From Hysterangium stoloniferum (lineage: Eukaryota; Basidiomycota; Agaricomycetes; Hysterangiales; Hysterangiaceae): a stretch of 64,000 nucleotides of DNA. The translations under genes and the position numbers were made by a program. The first letter of the stretch is position 1, and each line of letters opens with the position of its first letter. The stretch spans positions 62,001-126,000 of the forward strand of contig WHVD01000152.1 of assembly GCA_015178975.1 (NCBI GenBank), read 5' to 3'. Shown piece by piece: positions 9,146 to 21,300 of this stretch. Under the pieces are notes generated by a model that saw nothing but the letters and a program-made list of their open reading frames with translations, searched no databases and was not told where the DNA came from.

Positions 9146-9956
9146 CCACCTCCTGTCTCTCCCTGCTCACCTTGCATTTCTCTGAGGAGCCCCATTCATC
9201 AACCCAATACTACATTGATGGATGTCGATCACCCTATCCAGGAAATCCTCGCGGCGCCTTCCTCAGCCATGGAGGAAGTCCTCAAGGTGCCTCCCTCAGC
9301 CATGGATATCTTTGAGGAACCCCCTCCCACCACGGAGGTCTTCAAGGAACCTCCCCCAGCCATGGAAGTCTTTGAGAAGCCTCCTCCCTTAAGTGAAAAA
9401 GTGAAGGGGAAGCAGAAAGCTGATGTTCAGGTTGATGAACCCCTTGACCCTTTCCTAGCTGACCCCATTTGCCGCCCCCCACCACAGCCGCCCTCTCCCC
9501 CTCACTCTCGAGACACAGCCGATTTGGCCCATTTCTTACAGATTAGTTGGATGTGTGTGTCCATTAACTACTCCTCCAACATTTTCACTGTGGGACACAC
9601 ATTAACATGCCAACCTTGCGGCACCCCCTTCTTAAAGGGCATATCCAAGGATATAGCGGGTCTCTCACACTATCGGATCGCATGAGTACCTTTTACTTAT
9701 GTGTCAACGACCCTAAGGAACAGCTGTGTTTGGCAGAGGATATCAAGCAGGTTGAGCTCTCCATGTTTCAGTCTCTGCTTGTTGACTCCTCTTGTGTCCT
9801 TCCTGAGCATGTGCCAATCCACTTGGCTCTGGACCTAGTTGACCTGTTGGAGCATCTGTTGTCGGATTCCGATACCCTGGGAGGACTTCCCTCTGGTGGG
9901 GACACGAGCTACACACACCTCTTCTCACTCCTGCCCCACCATCACTACACCCCTGG

Positions 9957-10586
9957 TGTGAAGAGTGTTGGAAGTTCTAACTGTTCTATATACGAAGAAT
10001 ATCAACCGTTTAGGTACGACACCAAGATGTATTGACTGTCGAAGTCTAATACAGAACGAACGCATATTGACTACTCAGTTCAATACGGTAGAAGGAAGTA
10101 GCTATCTAGAATAAGGTAGAGAGCTAAAACGAATAAGTAGAATCAACTGTCTAGTGCGATTCTGAACGACTGCTCGAGAGTAAAGTAGAGTACTAGAGAG
10201 TCGAATAATAGAATAGCGTGGATGTGGTCCACGCGAGTAGCGATGAGGATTGAGTTTCGACTGGTACAGTTCAAAACTCTGATAGAGTAGATAGCTAAAG
10301 CCCGTCTGTGACGGTCGAGATGATACACCAATCACAACTTACAGGACACTAATGGGTGTCTGGGTAAGTCGTGGTTGCGGTGTAAAAAGTGTCTGAGTTC
10401 TAAACTACAGGCACTAGAATACATAAGTCTGGCATGTGTGCGCCCACAAGAGTCGATGTACCGCATATATAGGTCGTCGAACTAATTATAGATATAATAA
10501 AAGAGAGAAAATAGAAATAATAAAGGAAATATAGTAAGAGCTCATCCGACTATATTTCCTGAGTGTATTTCGCCATACCTCTCACA
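9957..10586 (-). mobile_element. Solo LTR, gypsy family C, with target duplication
   Basis: A 630-bp LTR in minus orientation (plus-strand ends TGTGAAGAG and CCTCTCACA) inserted into the 3' ORF of the family C element. The duplication CCTGG is perfect (9952-9956, 10587-10591). Confidence 0.92.
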
Positions 10587-10931
10587 CCTGGCCTCCTCTC
10601 ATCACTCACATTACTGATGCCTCTGCTGATCGCATTCACACCATCATTCAAACATGCCAGAAGGCCTACGGCCATTGGGTCTCTTCAATCCAGAAACTGG
10701 ATGGGTTGACATCCACCAATGACATTTTGAAGTGGGAAGACATTGCCCTTTCCTTTTGCACCAAGCGTCTCGCCTGGGGAAATGCTATCCTGCACCTCGG
10801 AGGTTCCTCGCAGGACACGTTCCAAATGTCCTTCGCCACCTTCTTTGACATAGCTCTTCGACCTGGGGGGCACTGTGAGAGGTACGGCAAAATATGCTCA
10901 GGAAATATAGTCTGGATGAGCCCATACTATA

Positions 10932-12526
10932 CAGTGACTCAAAAAACCCTTCCAATGTTTGGTACTTCAGATGTATATCTTGATAACTCAGAAGAGAAAA
11001 TTGCAAAAATATCACAAATATTTGTAAATATGCTTTAACATATCTACATTGTTGAAATACAATGCCATTACATAAGCTCCAACTATGGAAATACTACAAA
11101 TATATTTATACAGGAGACTCATTGGAAGAGTTTTTTGGCTGACAATTCTGACCCACAAAACTACTAATATTCAGTACTTAGTATGGGTGCCCTTTGCCTT
11201 CAACACACCTGCAACCCTTCTGGGCATACTCTCAATCAAATTTTGACACACCTCTACATCAATTTTGTTCCACTCCTCCTTCACCCTCTCCCACAACTCC
11301 AGTATCCCTTAGCCTCCTCTTTTTATGATCCCACAAGTATTCAATGGGGTTGAGGTCTGGAAACTGTGCTGGCCATGGGAGGACATTAAAATCATTATCT
11401 TAAAACCAAGTCTGGGCCTTCTTGCAGGTATGTTCAGGTCATGATCTTGCTGAAAGATGACATTACCCACATATTTTCCATAATAGCTGAGGCTGGCTTG
11501 AAGATTCTCCTCCATAATCTTGAGATAAAGGTACCCATCCATCCTCTCATCTATCTTGAAAGAATACCCAGGTCCTTCCCACAGCATGTAGCCCCATAAT
11601 ATCACAAATCCATCTCCAAACCTCACAAAAAGTCCCTTCCAATGAGTCTCCTATATATAAATATTTGTAGTATTTCCATATTTGGAGCTTATGTAATCGC
11701 ACTGTATTTCCATAATATAGATATGATAGAGCGTATTCACAAATATCTTTGATATTTTTGCATTTTTTATTCTCTGAGTTATCAGGGATGTAAATCTGAA
11801 GTACCAAACATTGGAAGGGTTATTAAGGCACCCCCAACCATATTGAGACTATTGCACACAGTTTGGATACAGATGGACTGGTTGGTGACATTCTTAAGAG
11901 CTTTGGCCACATCAAAAGCAGTGTCAGCCTTCCCAGAGCTGATGAGATGCTGTGCATAGTGAATATTGGTAGGAGAAAGCTTGGAGGGGTGACCACCAAT
12001 GGACTTAGAGAGATGACAACAATGCTTGGAGTAAACTCTAAAGACTGTGCCAATGCCATAACCAGGAGCTGCAATGTGGCTAGCTGTATGGCCAGCATCA
12101 AGCAGTGAGAGGATATGATTCTGGCTGGCAAGAGACAAAGTGCACATTTTGGGAATTGGGACATTGCTAATTGCTAAAGGCCATGTATTTATACTCCAGC
12201 ACAATGTGGTCATGTGACATCATGTGACATCACATGATTTTGTTGATAGGACCCAGTTGGAGGTGAACAATCAACAAGGTCACATGACTATAAGTATTTA
12301 TAGTCATCAAGGCTGCTGGCCAAAAAACCCTTCCAATGAGTCTCCTGTATATTTATATTTGTAGTATTTCCATATTTGGAGCTTATGTAATGAAATTGTA
12401 TTTCCACAATCTATATATGATAGAGCATATCAAAAATATTTTTGATATTTCTGCATTTTTATCCTCTGAGTTATCAAGAATATACATCTGAAGTACTAAA
12501 TATTGGAAGGGTTTTTTGAGTCACTG
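10932..12526 (-). mobile_element. Tc1/mariner-type DNA transposon with ~205-bp terminal inverted repeats
   Basis: The element is bounded by TA duplications (10930-10931, 12527-12528) and ends CAGTGACTCAAAAAACCC / GGGTTTTTTGAGTCACTG. Inverted repeats extend about 205 bp inward on each side (about 10932-11145 and 12316-12526). The transposase lies on the minus strand in two parts. The N-terminal helix-turn-helix part is at 12213-11830 (DAGHTASHIA motif). A C-terminal part at about 11620-11160 contains DLNPIEYLWD, the Tc1 signature before the last catalytic acid. They are separated by a third copy of the inverted-repeat sequence (11626-11826). The C-terminal part also has an in-frame stop and shifts, so the element is non-autonomous. 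Confidence 0.88.
11626..11826. repeat. Third, internal copy of the mariner terminal repeat
   Basis: About 200 bp matching the right terminal repeat in the same orientation lie between the two transposase parts. It ends in TTGGAAGGGTTATTAAGG rather than the standard GAGTCACTG tip, so it is a diverged or end-damaged copy. Confidence 0.75.
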
Positions 12527-14659
12527 TATTTCCATTATTATTTCTTCCTTCTCTCTATTTTATTATACACTTATATTTAGTTCGACGACCTATGTATGCG
12601 GTACATCAACTCTTATGGGCACATACACGCCAGACTTATGTATTCTAGTGCCCATAATTAGAACTCAGACACTTTTTACCCCGCAACCACGACTTACCCA
12701 GACACCCAGTTAGTGTCCTGTAAGTTGTGATTGGGGTATCATCTTAACTGTTATAGACAGGCTTTAACTACCTATGCAATCAGAGTTTCGAACTGTACTA
12801 ATTGAAACTCCATCTATATCTCAATCCATGCAGACCACATCCACGCTATTCTATTATTTGACTCTCATTACTCTTTTCTACACTCGAGCAGTTATTCAGA
12901 ACTGCACTTAACAGTCGATTCCCTTTCTTTGTGTTAGCTCTCTACTCTACTTTAGATAGCTATTTCACTCAATCGTATTGAACTAAGTAGTCAATACCCG
13001 TTCGGTCTGTACATATTAGACTTAGACAGTCAATACATCTACATGTCGTACCTAAATGGTCGATATTCTTCGTATATAGAATGGTTAGAACTTCCACCAC
13101 TCTTCAAAAGCATGCATTGGTTCTATGGGTCAATCATATACTGGAGAAGAATGAGACTGTTAGTGGACCCATGTTGCATGAAAAGTGCAAGTGTTTCGAG
13201 ATTTTATTTGATGTGCCTGATGATCAACAACTCACTGGTAATGGGTGGATCCCTTCCTTTTGTGCAACCTATAAGCTCAAGGAATACCAGCGACATGGGG
13301 AGTCAGTGCTGTAGAGGCTGAACAGAAAAGGCTTCAAAGCTTGATGGAAACATTCAAGCCCCGTGACTGGTGGAATTTTGATGAGACAAGTCTATTTCCA
13401 AAGTGAGTAATTCTTGTTTGTTGAATGAGAGATTATCACATGTATTTCCAGGTGTCCTCCTGATAGTGGCCTGTCAGATAAACATATGAGTGGAAAGAAA
13501 AAAGACAAGTTTCAAATTACCCTGGGATTTGCTTGCAATGCAGAGGCAGTGAGAAAATGCCACCAATTTACATTGGAAGGTCAAAGCAACCCTGCTGCTT
13601 TGGAAAAAAATCACCTCGAGATCATGGCTTTAATTATTGGAACAACAAAACAGCATGGATGACATTTGAAATATTTCAAGAGTAAGCCCTCCCTCCATAT
13701 TTACTCAGGACATTGAGAGCTAGCACTTAATTAATGCTACAAATGGATTAAGAAGTTTGACCTGAAGATGCAAGCTGAAGGACGGCACATCTTGCTTGTC
13801 ATTGATAATTTTTCAGGTCATTCATTACATTGAATATCAGCCAAAAAACATACACATTGAGTATTTCAAGCCAAATCTCACCTCTTTTGTGCAGCCACTT
13901 GATGCAGGAATAATCCCCTGCTTCAAAGCATATTACCGTGGCCTTTTCTGTCATTGTGCAATTGACCTAGATGAGGCAAATGAACCAGACATCTATAAAA
14001 TTGACCTCCTTGAAGGAATGCAAATGGCTGATGCAGCCTGGGAGGCAGTAGCGACTGTGACCATTCAGCATTGTTGGAACCACACTAAAATTCAAAGGTT
14101 GATTCTTTTTACTCTCTTCATGCAGCTACTAATTATTTTTTTTGCATTTATGTATGACAGACAGCTATTGTCAACATCTGCTGAAGACAGCTCTGAGAAG
14201 ACTACTCCACAGGTGACTTCTGATCCTGGTGCATAGGATATCTTGTGAAGATTTGCAAGCAGTGACATGACACTTCCACAAGCAGAGATGGCACTGATTC
14301 AGCATCTTAGTATCAATACAAGGATGCTCACTGGCGTCCAGCTCTTAAAGCTGTTATGGAAGCTGAGGGTGATGTTTCAAAGGCACAGGAAGCCATTCAA
14401 GCATTGTCTGCTGTCTGTGGAAGGCCCAAGCTCACCATCAAACTTCCAGCATTCTGTCCTTCCCAGTTTGTAACAGCCAAAGAAAATCTTGGGAGCTTTA
14501 TTAAAATTCTTCATCAAAAGAACTGTATCTTTGGTCAATTACCAACTGTCGAAGAACTAATCAACCCTGTTGAAGAGGGAAAAAATAATGGAGATGAATC
14601 TCCCTATGCATTTCCTGGTGGAGATAAGGATATTGTGCAACAGGTAGTACATGAACAGC

Positions 14660-15265
14660 TGTGAGAGGTATGGCGAAATACACTTAGGAAATATAGTCAG
14701 ATGAGCTCTTACTATATCTCCTTTATTATTTCTATTTTCTCTCTTTTATTATATCTATATTAGTTCGACGACCTATGTATGCGGTACATCGACTCTTGTG
14801 GGCGCACATGCAGACTTATGTATTCTAGCGCCCGTAGTTTAGAACTCAGACACTTTTTACACCGCAACCACGACTTACCCAGACACCCATTAGTGTCCTG
14901 TAAGTTGTGATTGGTGTATCGTCTCGACCGTCACAGACAGGCTTTAGCTATCTACTCTATCAGAGTTTCAAACTGTACCAGTCGAAACTCAATCCTTATC
15001 TCAACTCGCGTGGACCACATTCACACTACCCTATTATTCAACTCTCGAGTAGTCGTTCAGAATCGCACTTGACAGTCGATTCTACTTATTCGTTTTAGCT
15101 CTCTACCTTATTCTAGATAGCTACTTCCCTCTACCGTATTGAACTAAGTAGTCAATACACGTTCATTCTGTATTAGACTTGGACAGTCAATACATCTTCG
15201 TGTCGTACCTAAACGGTCGATATTCTTCGTATATAGAACGGTTAGAACTTCCACTACTCTTCACA
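14660..15265 (+). mobile_element. Solo LTR, gypsy family C, inside the pogo transposase
   Basis: A 606-bp LTR (TGTGAGAGG...CTCTTCACA) with perfect target duplication ACAGC (14655-14659, 15266-15270). It interrupts the transposase near its C-terminal region. Confidence 0.93.
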
Positions 15266-15488
15266 ACAGCAAGTGGAGAAGGGGGAAATCATGGAAGTTG
15301 ATGAATCTGACAATGATGATTCAAACCCAACTGACAATCTCAGTCGACATGATACAATCAAATTGGTAAAACAACTGGAACAGTTGGTAATCAAGTATGG
15401 GGCAAGTCTATCTGACAATCTTGAGTTGAATTATCTGCTGTATAAATTTTGTACCCATTTGGTCCATGAAGACTCTATTAACTCAAAA

Positions 15489-15512
15489 CAAACTACTCTT
15501 GACACCTTTTTT
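15489..15512 (+). other. Codons for a PCNA-interacting (PIP) box at the transposase C-terminus
   Basis: The octapeptide QTTLDTFF fits the PIP-box rule Q-x-x-hydrophobic-x-x-aromatic-aromatic. PIP-like motifs at the C-terminus are known for pogo-family transposases. Position near the end of the protein agrees. Confidence 0.7.
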
Positions 15513-15545
15513 GGGCACACTATGGTAAGAGCTCATACTACATAG

Positions 15546-16651
15546 ATAATGGGATATACATTTATTATCAATGGTTTCCAATCTAGAGAAAAATATAGTA
15601 GACAACCTATTGCCTTCTCAAAACTAAATCACTTGTCTTTTTGCAAAAAATAATATTCTAATAAAATGTCATTTACATTGAAGACTGGCCCTAGACAATG
15701 CCATAAACAACGTATATGTCACATATTGTCACACATGTGTGACACTTCTGGTGTTGCATAAATCTCATAATGCATTGGCTGAGGGTGGAGGCAAGCATTA
15801 TGCATTATGACATAATTGACTGTAATGGGATCAAATAAATAACTGTTTGGCCTCATCACTAATTGCCACTTCTCTCTAACAATGATCTACAAACCATAAT
15901 ATTGTACATCCTAAGTATCCAGTTTTGCCCGTATTATCCATGCAATCACCAGCTACAGACGTTCACATACCATACTTGCACACGATAAAAATGTCACAAT
16001 TTAACGTGTGGGATGTAGATCCCTGCTGTTTACTGAAGGTGTTCCTTTATTTAGTCTTTCACCGACATCCCCATCACAGAGGAAGGTATAAAAACTATCT
16101 CTTTTCTCGTGGCCTCTGATGAACTTATTCGGTAAGTGCCAATGTTCCCACGGAAAAAAACTTGACTAAAATACAATTTTAGATTTTACCCCCACAGATG
16201 TCGTTCGCTCGCGGACTCCAATCAAAACCGTAAGAACAACTTGCTCCCGTATTCACCTTTGCCCAGGCGGATTTAAGGACAGTCATTAGTGCTGTAAGCC
16301 CTAACTGGTCGCTTCCACGGAGCGTTCTGTGAACGATACAATAAGGCGCCATCAGAGACAAAAACGGTTCAAAATCTTGTAAAGAATGATGATTCTTGTA
16401 GTAATTTTGAATTCCCCTCGAAGTGTGGAGGTACATCCACACCCTATTCATCAAGGAAGTCTCACATAATTGCTGACTTGGGTTCCGTGAAGGGGACTGC
16501 GGTTTGCCTGAACGGCAATGCGATACTTGTTGGATAACAAATCAGTTCCTCGTTTAGGCGTTCATATGATAAAACATTTCGATGTCATCGTCATGCGCAC
16601 CTTGCCCTCTTCCTGTTATTCGATTCGACCTACTTTGTATCATAATCATAG
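15546..16651. other. No recognised gene (transition from transposons to host block)
   Basis: AT-rich sequence without a convincing gene. Short frames exist on both strands (for example minus 16454-16179) but none shows a known motif. A short intron-like GTAAGT...CAG stretch at about 16131-16199 hints at a decayed or unrecognised plus-strand gene continuing past the LTR at 16652. Confidence 0.5.
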
Positions 16652-16902
16652 TGTTAGAAATGGGAAAATACAATATCTATATGTGACAGACTGTTATAAG
16701 ACCCAGGCTTGCCATCAGTTATATAAACTGTTATAAGAGCACAAGTTGGCAACATAAGTCCTTATATATATGTATATATAATCCATCATATAATACTAGA
16801 CTATAGGTCCAGTAGCTCAGTGGTTAAGAGCACCTGCATATAAAGCCAGGAGGTCCTTGGTTCAATCCCAGGCTGGGTCAATTCTTTTCTATGCCTTTAA
16901 CA
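16652..16902 (+). mobile_element. Solo tRNA-bearing LTR with target duplication
   Basis: A complete 251-bp LTR (TGTTAG...TTAACA) flanked by a perfect CATAG duplication (16647-16651, 16903-16907). It shows the LTR family transposes into host-side DNA and leaves a standard solo LTR. Confidence 0.95.
16806..16879 (+). tRNA. tRNA-like Pol III unit within solo LTR (copy 5)
   Basis: Identical to the consensus 74-nt unit, with A-box, B-box and a TTTT run a few bases downstream. It is about 1.3 kb from the start of the TAD2 gene and closest to the host block. Confidence 0.75.
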
Positions 16903-16987
16903 CATAGTTTTGCCTGAAAACGCTCCCACACGACGGGATTTTTACAGGAAATCATTGGAGGCTCACTCCATGAGTTGACATTCTGAA

Positions 16988-17297
16988 ATGGATAAAATGC
17001 TTCAACATCTGGACAAGCTTTTGAATCAGATAATTAAATTTCTAGAAAATGAGGACTATGAGATGCTGTAACGGCGTGTATTAAGCTAAAACATTGTTGT
17101 TTCCCAGAGAGGCAGCAGTAATAATGATATGGCGTTCATCAAAGCGTTGGCAATGTTTCTGTGAGGACTTGTCCCATTTTGAGAATTGTCAAAGAACTAT
17201 GAGCGAACATGTTAGCGAATACGCAGTAGAGAGCACCATGCTCCCTAGGCAGGGTCCCGATAGACCTATCGTACGGGTATTGGAAGGTGTCATTTAG
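16988..17297 (+). CDS. Possible small host gene, 89 aa
   Basis: Two exons (16988-17067, 17108-17297) joined over a 40-bp GT-AG intron give an open frame beginning MDKMLQHLDKLLNQ and ending VRVLEGVI. The N-terminal part is predicted helical; I recognise no family. The same frame continues open upstream for about 25 codons before a stop, so this could be the 3' end of a longer gene damaged by or predating the LTR at 16652. It ends 31 bp before the TAD2 stop on the other strand. The intron is shorter than most here, which lowers confidence. Confidence 0.3.
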
Positions 17298-17328
17298 GAT
17301 TGGTTTTTCACATGGATATGCCTAGATT

Positions 17329-18142
<814 letters not shown>

Positions 18143-18360
18143 GTTTCTTTTCTTCCAAGGCACTTATTTCCAGTTAAGCCGAACCAGGGCGCCTATTGCC
18201 ACCGCCCCTGATACATCGCGTGTCTAATGCCTGTCTAGACGCAGGAACCTCTTACTCCTTCTCCTACATCATTGCATCGTTTTATAAGCTATAATCTGTC
18301 TGAAAAATACACTAGGACGACGAGAAACATATCTGTGTCCTTTTCACGGCTAGCAATAAT
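18143..18360. promoter_or_regulatory. Divergent promoter region TAD2 / JmjC gene
   Basis: The 218 bp between the two start codons must hold both 5' leaders and core promoters. No clear TATA box or named site is evident. Confidence 0.5.
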
Positions 18361-21300
18361 ATGGATTCTTCGACCTCTGTCCTAGCAAAGCCTGTTGCGG
18401 AGCTCAACTTCGTCCAGTCTCAGCCAGAGATCCACCAGTCACACCAACAATTAGGAATAGCTCTCCCGACTCACTCTGATACAGCTAATCAATCCCAGTT
18501 TTCTCCCTCCCTCCCTCCAGACCACCCAGCCATACAAGCAAGTCTTATACAATCCGCTGCAGATACAAATTCATTCCGCCTTACTCGAGCTTCTTGGGGA
18601 GGTGACGGACCACCTCCAGAAGGATTAGAAGAAGAAGGTATCATCCAAAGGAAATCGTTGGATGTTATTCAAGGTGTGCAGGTCTGATATATAACACACG
18701 GCACAGCTTAATTGCCTCTCGATGCCCCAGAGAACAGCCAAGGAGTGACGCGGCTGGGTATGTCGGTGTCGTCTATTTCCGCAAGTGCGTGTAGATGAAT
18801 ACCCGTCATAATAGACTAATAACTGAACATGGCTGTTCTTTTTATGGTTACAAGGCAATTCCACCGGTGCCGCCGTTACTGTATTACCCAAAGCCAAAAT
18901 AACGATTCCTGCTAAGAAACCTAAAGGCAGGTCCAAGGTTGCCAGGAACAAGGCTGCTGCGGCTAATCTCCCTCCCTCCCGTATGTATGCTCTTTTTACA
19001 CGTTTACTATACTCTTTGTACCCCCCAAAATCTTGTATCAGTCAACACCTGATTATGAGCATATGCAGCGATGTCACTTATATCATTTTACTAGAAATAC
19101 AATATCCTACCGAGCCATATGTTCCTCAAGGCTCGCATTGCACACAGCCTTCGGTTGGGCTAGGGGAGGCCATCCCCGTTCCTTTACCTCTTGCGGCACC
19201 TCAACTACAGCCTGATCTGGCCAGGATCAAATGGAAGAACTCGAGTGACACTAGTAGTGATAAGAATGAGGGGACACTCTCAGAACCTGGTACGTTTTTT
19301 AATGACTTTTCGTTTCTCCCTGTTCTTCCTTGTATTTCCGGGTCAAAATTGTGGTCATTTATGTTTTCTTGCACACCCCTTTCCCTTTTCTCTCATACCT
19401 CAGTTGTGTAGAACCACTAACAGACCGCGGATGGTCTTTCCAGAGTCTCAGTTTCAATCTAGACAACGTGTTTCCCTTCGTCTAGTTGCTAAGGAAAGCG
19501 ATAATGGCACATCTCCGCCGCAGTCTTCTGGGGATTCTCATACATTGCATGGTCAATTTTCAACGGACAGTCAGCTTGCTGAAGAGACTCGGGTATTGAA
19601 TGGCAAGCGGGTTCGGGGCGATGATGTTACTAACAGTACAGCAACGAAGCGAAGGAAAAGTGATGCAACAGCACCCATTAGTGCCGTTGAGTCTCATCCA
19701 TATAAAAGCCTTCCTGTGCCTACTCAGATGCCACTGCACATCAACATGGATGGTGGAAAGTTACCGCTCAATCCTTCATTTTTCTCGACTTCCACACCGC
19801 CTCACAATGGACCATATTATACTTCCTCCGGGCATGATTCTTCCTTTCAACCGCAGCAATTTCCGACACAAAGCGTTCTGGCTTACCAGCCGGGACAATC
19901 GCATCCACCTCCAGCGCCGCCTTATAATTATTATGCAATGAGTGACTATATGCCTCCACGACACAAATTATTACCAGAACTACAATACGCACGCTGCATG
20001 TCAAGTCGATATAAACCGGACCCTTTCCCGCGTTGCGTGAGTTGCACTCGTCGATGGGCTGGGGATACATGTCGCTTTCAAGGCATTCGGTATGTGATTT
20101 TCGTCCCATGTGTGCAGAGTCGTCATGTGATACACCTCTTCCAGATTTTTCTTGAAAGATGCTGAACAACGTGTATTAGGCATAAGTTTTGTTGACAGTC
20201 AGACAGCTGAGAGTCCCATGATGGATTTCCCAGACACTTGGAATGTTCCATTACAAGCTTCAGACATTATCAGGCTTAAAGTAGGCATTATCGAAGGATT
20301 GCCTCGATTTATGTGCTTATAGCTCACTGATTCCACCGCCATACAGTATACTGTTGCAAAAGCGATTCTCCCTACTTTAAAGGCTGAGCAAGAGCATCTG
20401 CACCTAACGGAGGTTATTCGTCGACCACGTGAGACAGAAGTTCGCGCAACATGTGGTGAGTTTCGTCACAATAACAATTTCAATATTATGCACACTGATA
20501 TGCTTAATAGATACTTGTATGACGTCGATCTTCGCCTGCGCATGGATGTGTCGTGTCTGTGGACGAGAAGCTTGCAAATACTGCATTAAGCAAGTTCGTG
20601 AGCTCACATTTCCCACTCGTGCTTTGCTCCCTTCAGGGGAGAAGAAATGTCATTCAAACCCTTTTTTCCTGAGCTGTACTAAACGACAAGAGCATGCATT
20701 TAAAGACTTTTCACCCGTATCCCGATTCTGCGGGGAGGAGCTAGGCCAGGTCGTTGTGAATATGGAACTGCTAATCGAAGAAGGACACACCAGTTCCATA
20801 ATACCACCCTTAAATCCCGATCGGCAATGGGGGGACCTCGAAGACAATAGTTCTATTGTCTCCGGTTCAATCATGACAACTACTGAGACTAGCAGTGTGC
20901 GCACATCTCCCAACGAGCCCACTCAGCCATTAGAGCTCGACCCAACGCTAGGCGATACTGTATTTGAACACTCTGAGCGCCTAGAGCCGCCGCAGCCTCT
21001 CACAAACGTCGTTGATATCACAATGCTGCGACATGTTATGCCAATACAGCCTGTGCAGCTGCGATACGGCGATCCCGCTGATCCTGCAGGTGTCCCTTCG
21101 CAGCATTACCACGTTTTTCATCGCACTCTGTCAGACACACAATTCCAGGAAATATGGAGAACAGGAGTACCGATTGTTGTGACCGATCTCCTTGACAAGT
21201 TTTCAATACAGTGGAGCCCAGACTATTTTATTAAGAATTTTGAGCAACAAAAGTGCTTAATTCTGGAGTGTAATACTGATCAAAACAGGAGCGTTAATGT

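Larger units (their letters stand above)
5323..13106 (+). mobile_element. Ty3/gypsy family C element, 3' ORF region and 3' LTR, heavily nested
   Basis: Pieces of a proline-rich 3' ORF lie at 5323-5545, 9146-9956 and 10592-10873. They match the minus-strand copy at 53690-56809. A purine tract (GACCTGGGGGGCAC) leads into the 3' LTR starting TGTGAGAGG at 10874 and ending at about 13106. It is interrupted by a chromovirus-like element (5546-9145), a solo LTR (9957-10586) and a Tc1/mariner element (10932-12526). A fossil with several breaks; its pol part is not on this side of the copia LTR. Confidence 0.78.
10874..13106 (+). repeat. 3' LTR of family C element, carrying a mariner insertion
   Basis: The LTR begins TGTGAGAGGTACGG directly after the purine tract and resumes at 12529, after the mariner element, through to the CACTCTTCA end at about 13106. 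Without the insertion it would be about 640 bp, like the other C copies. Confidence 0.82.
13081..15545 (+). pseudogene. pogo/Fot1-type (DDE_1) transposase gene, split by a solo LTR
   Basis: The N-terminal end of what is visible (from about 13107) carries the CENP-B/Tc5-like DNA-binding part (ALVLWVNHILEKNETVSG; SFCATYKLKEYQRHGE). A GT-AG intron follows NFDETSLFPK (first catalytic D). LLVIDNFSGH near 13800 holds the second D and QPLDAGII near 13900 the third, with TIQHCWNHT downstream. The C-terminal part resumes after the LTR at 15271 and ends QTTLDTFFGHTM. Several stops and frame changes break it. The first residues are missing because the family C element sits there. Terminal repeats of this transposon were not found. 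Confidence 0.82.

Noticed and set aside
1008-16879. Calling the five tRNA-like units ordinary host tRNA genes
   Set aside because: Each lies at the same offset inside an LTR or LTR fragment, three of them in LTRs from two insertions with target duplications, so they belong to the mobile element; functionality in translation is not shown.
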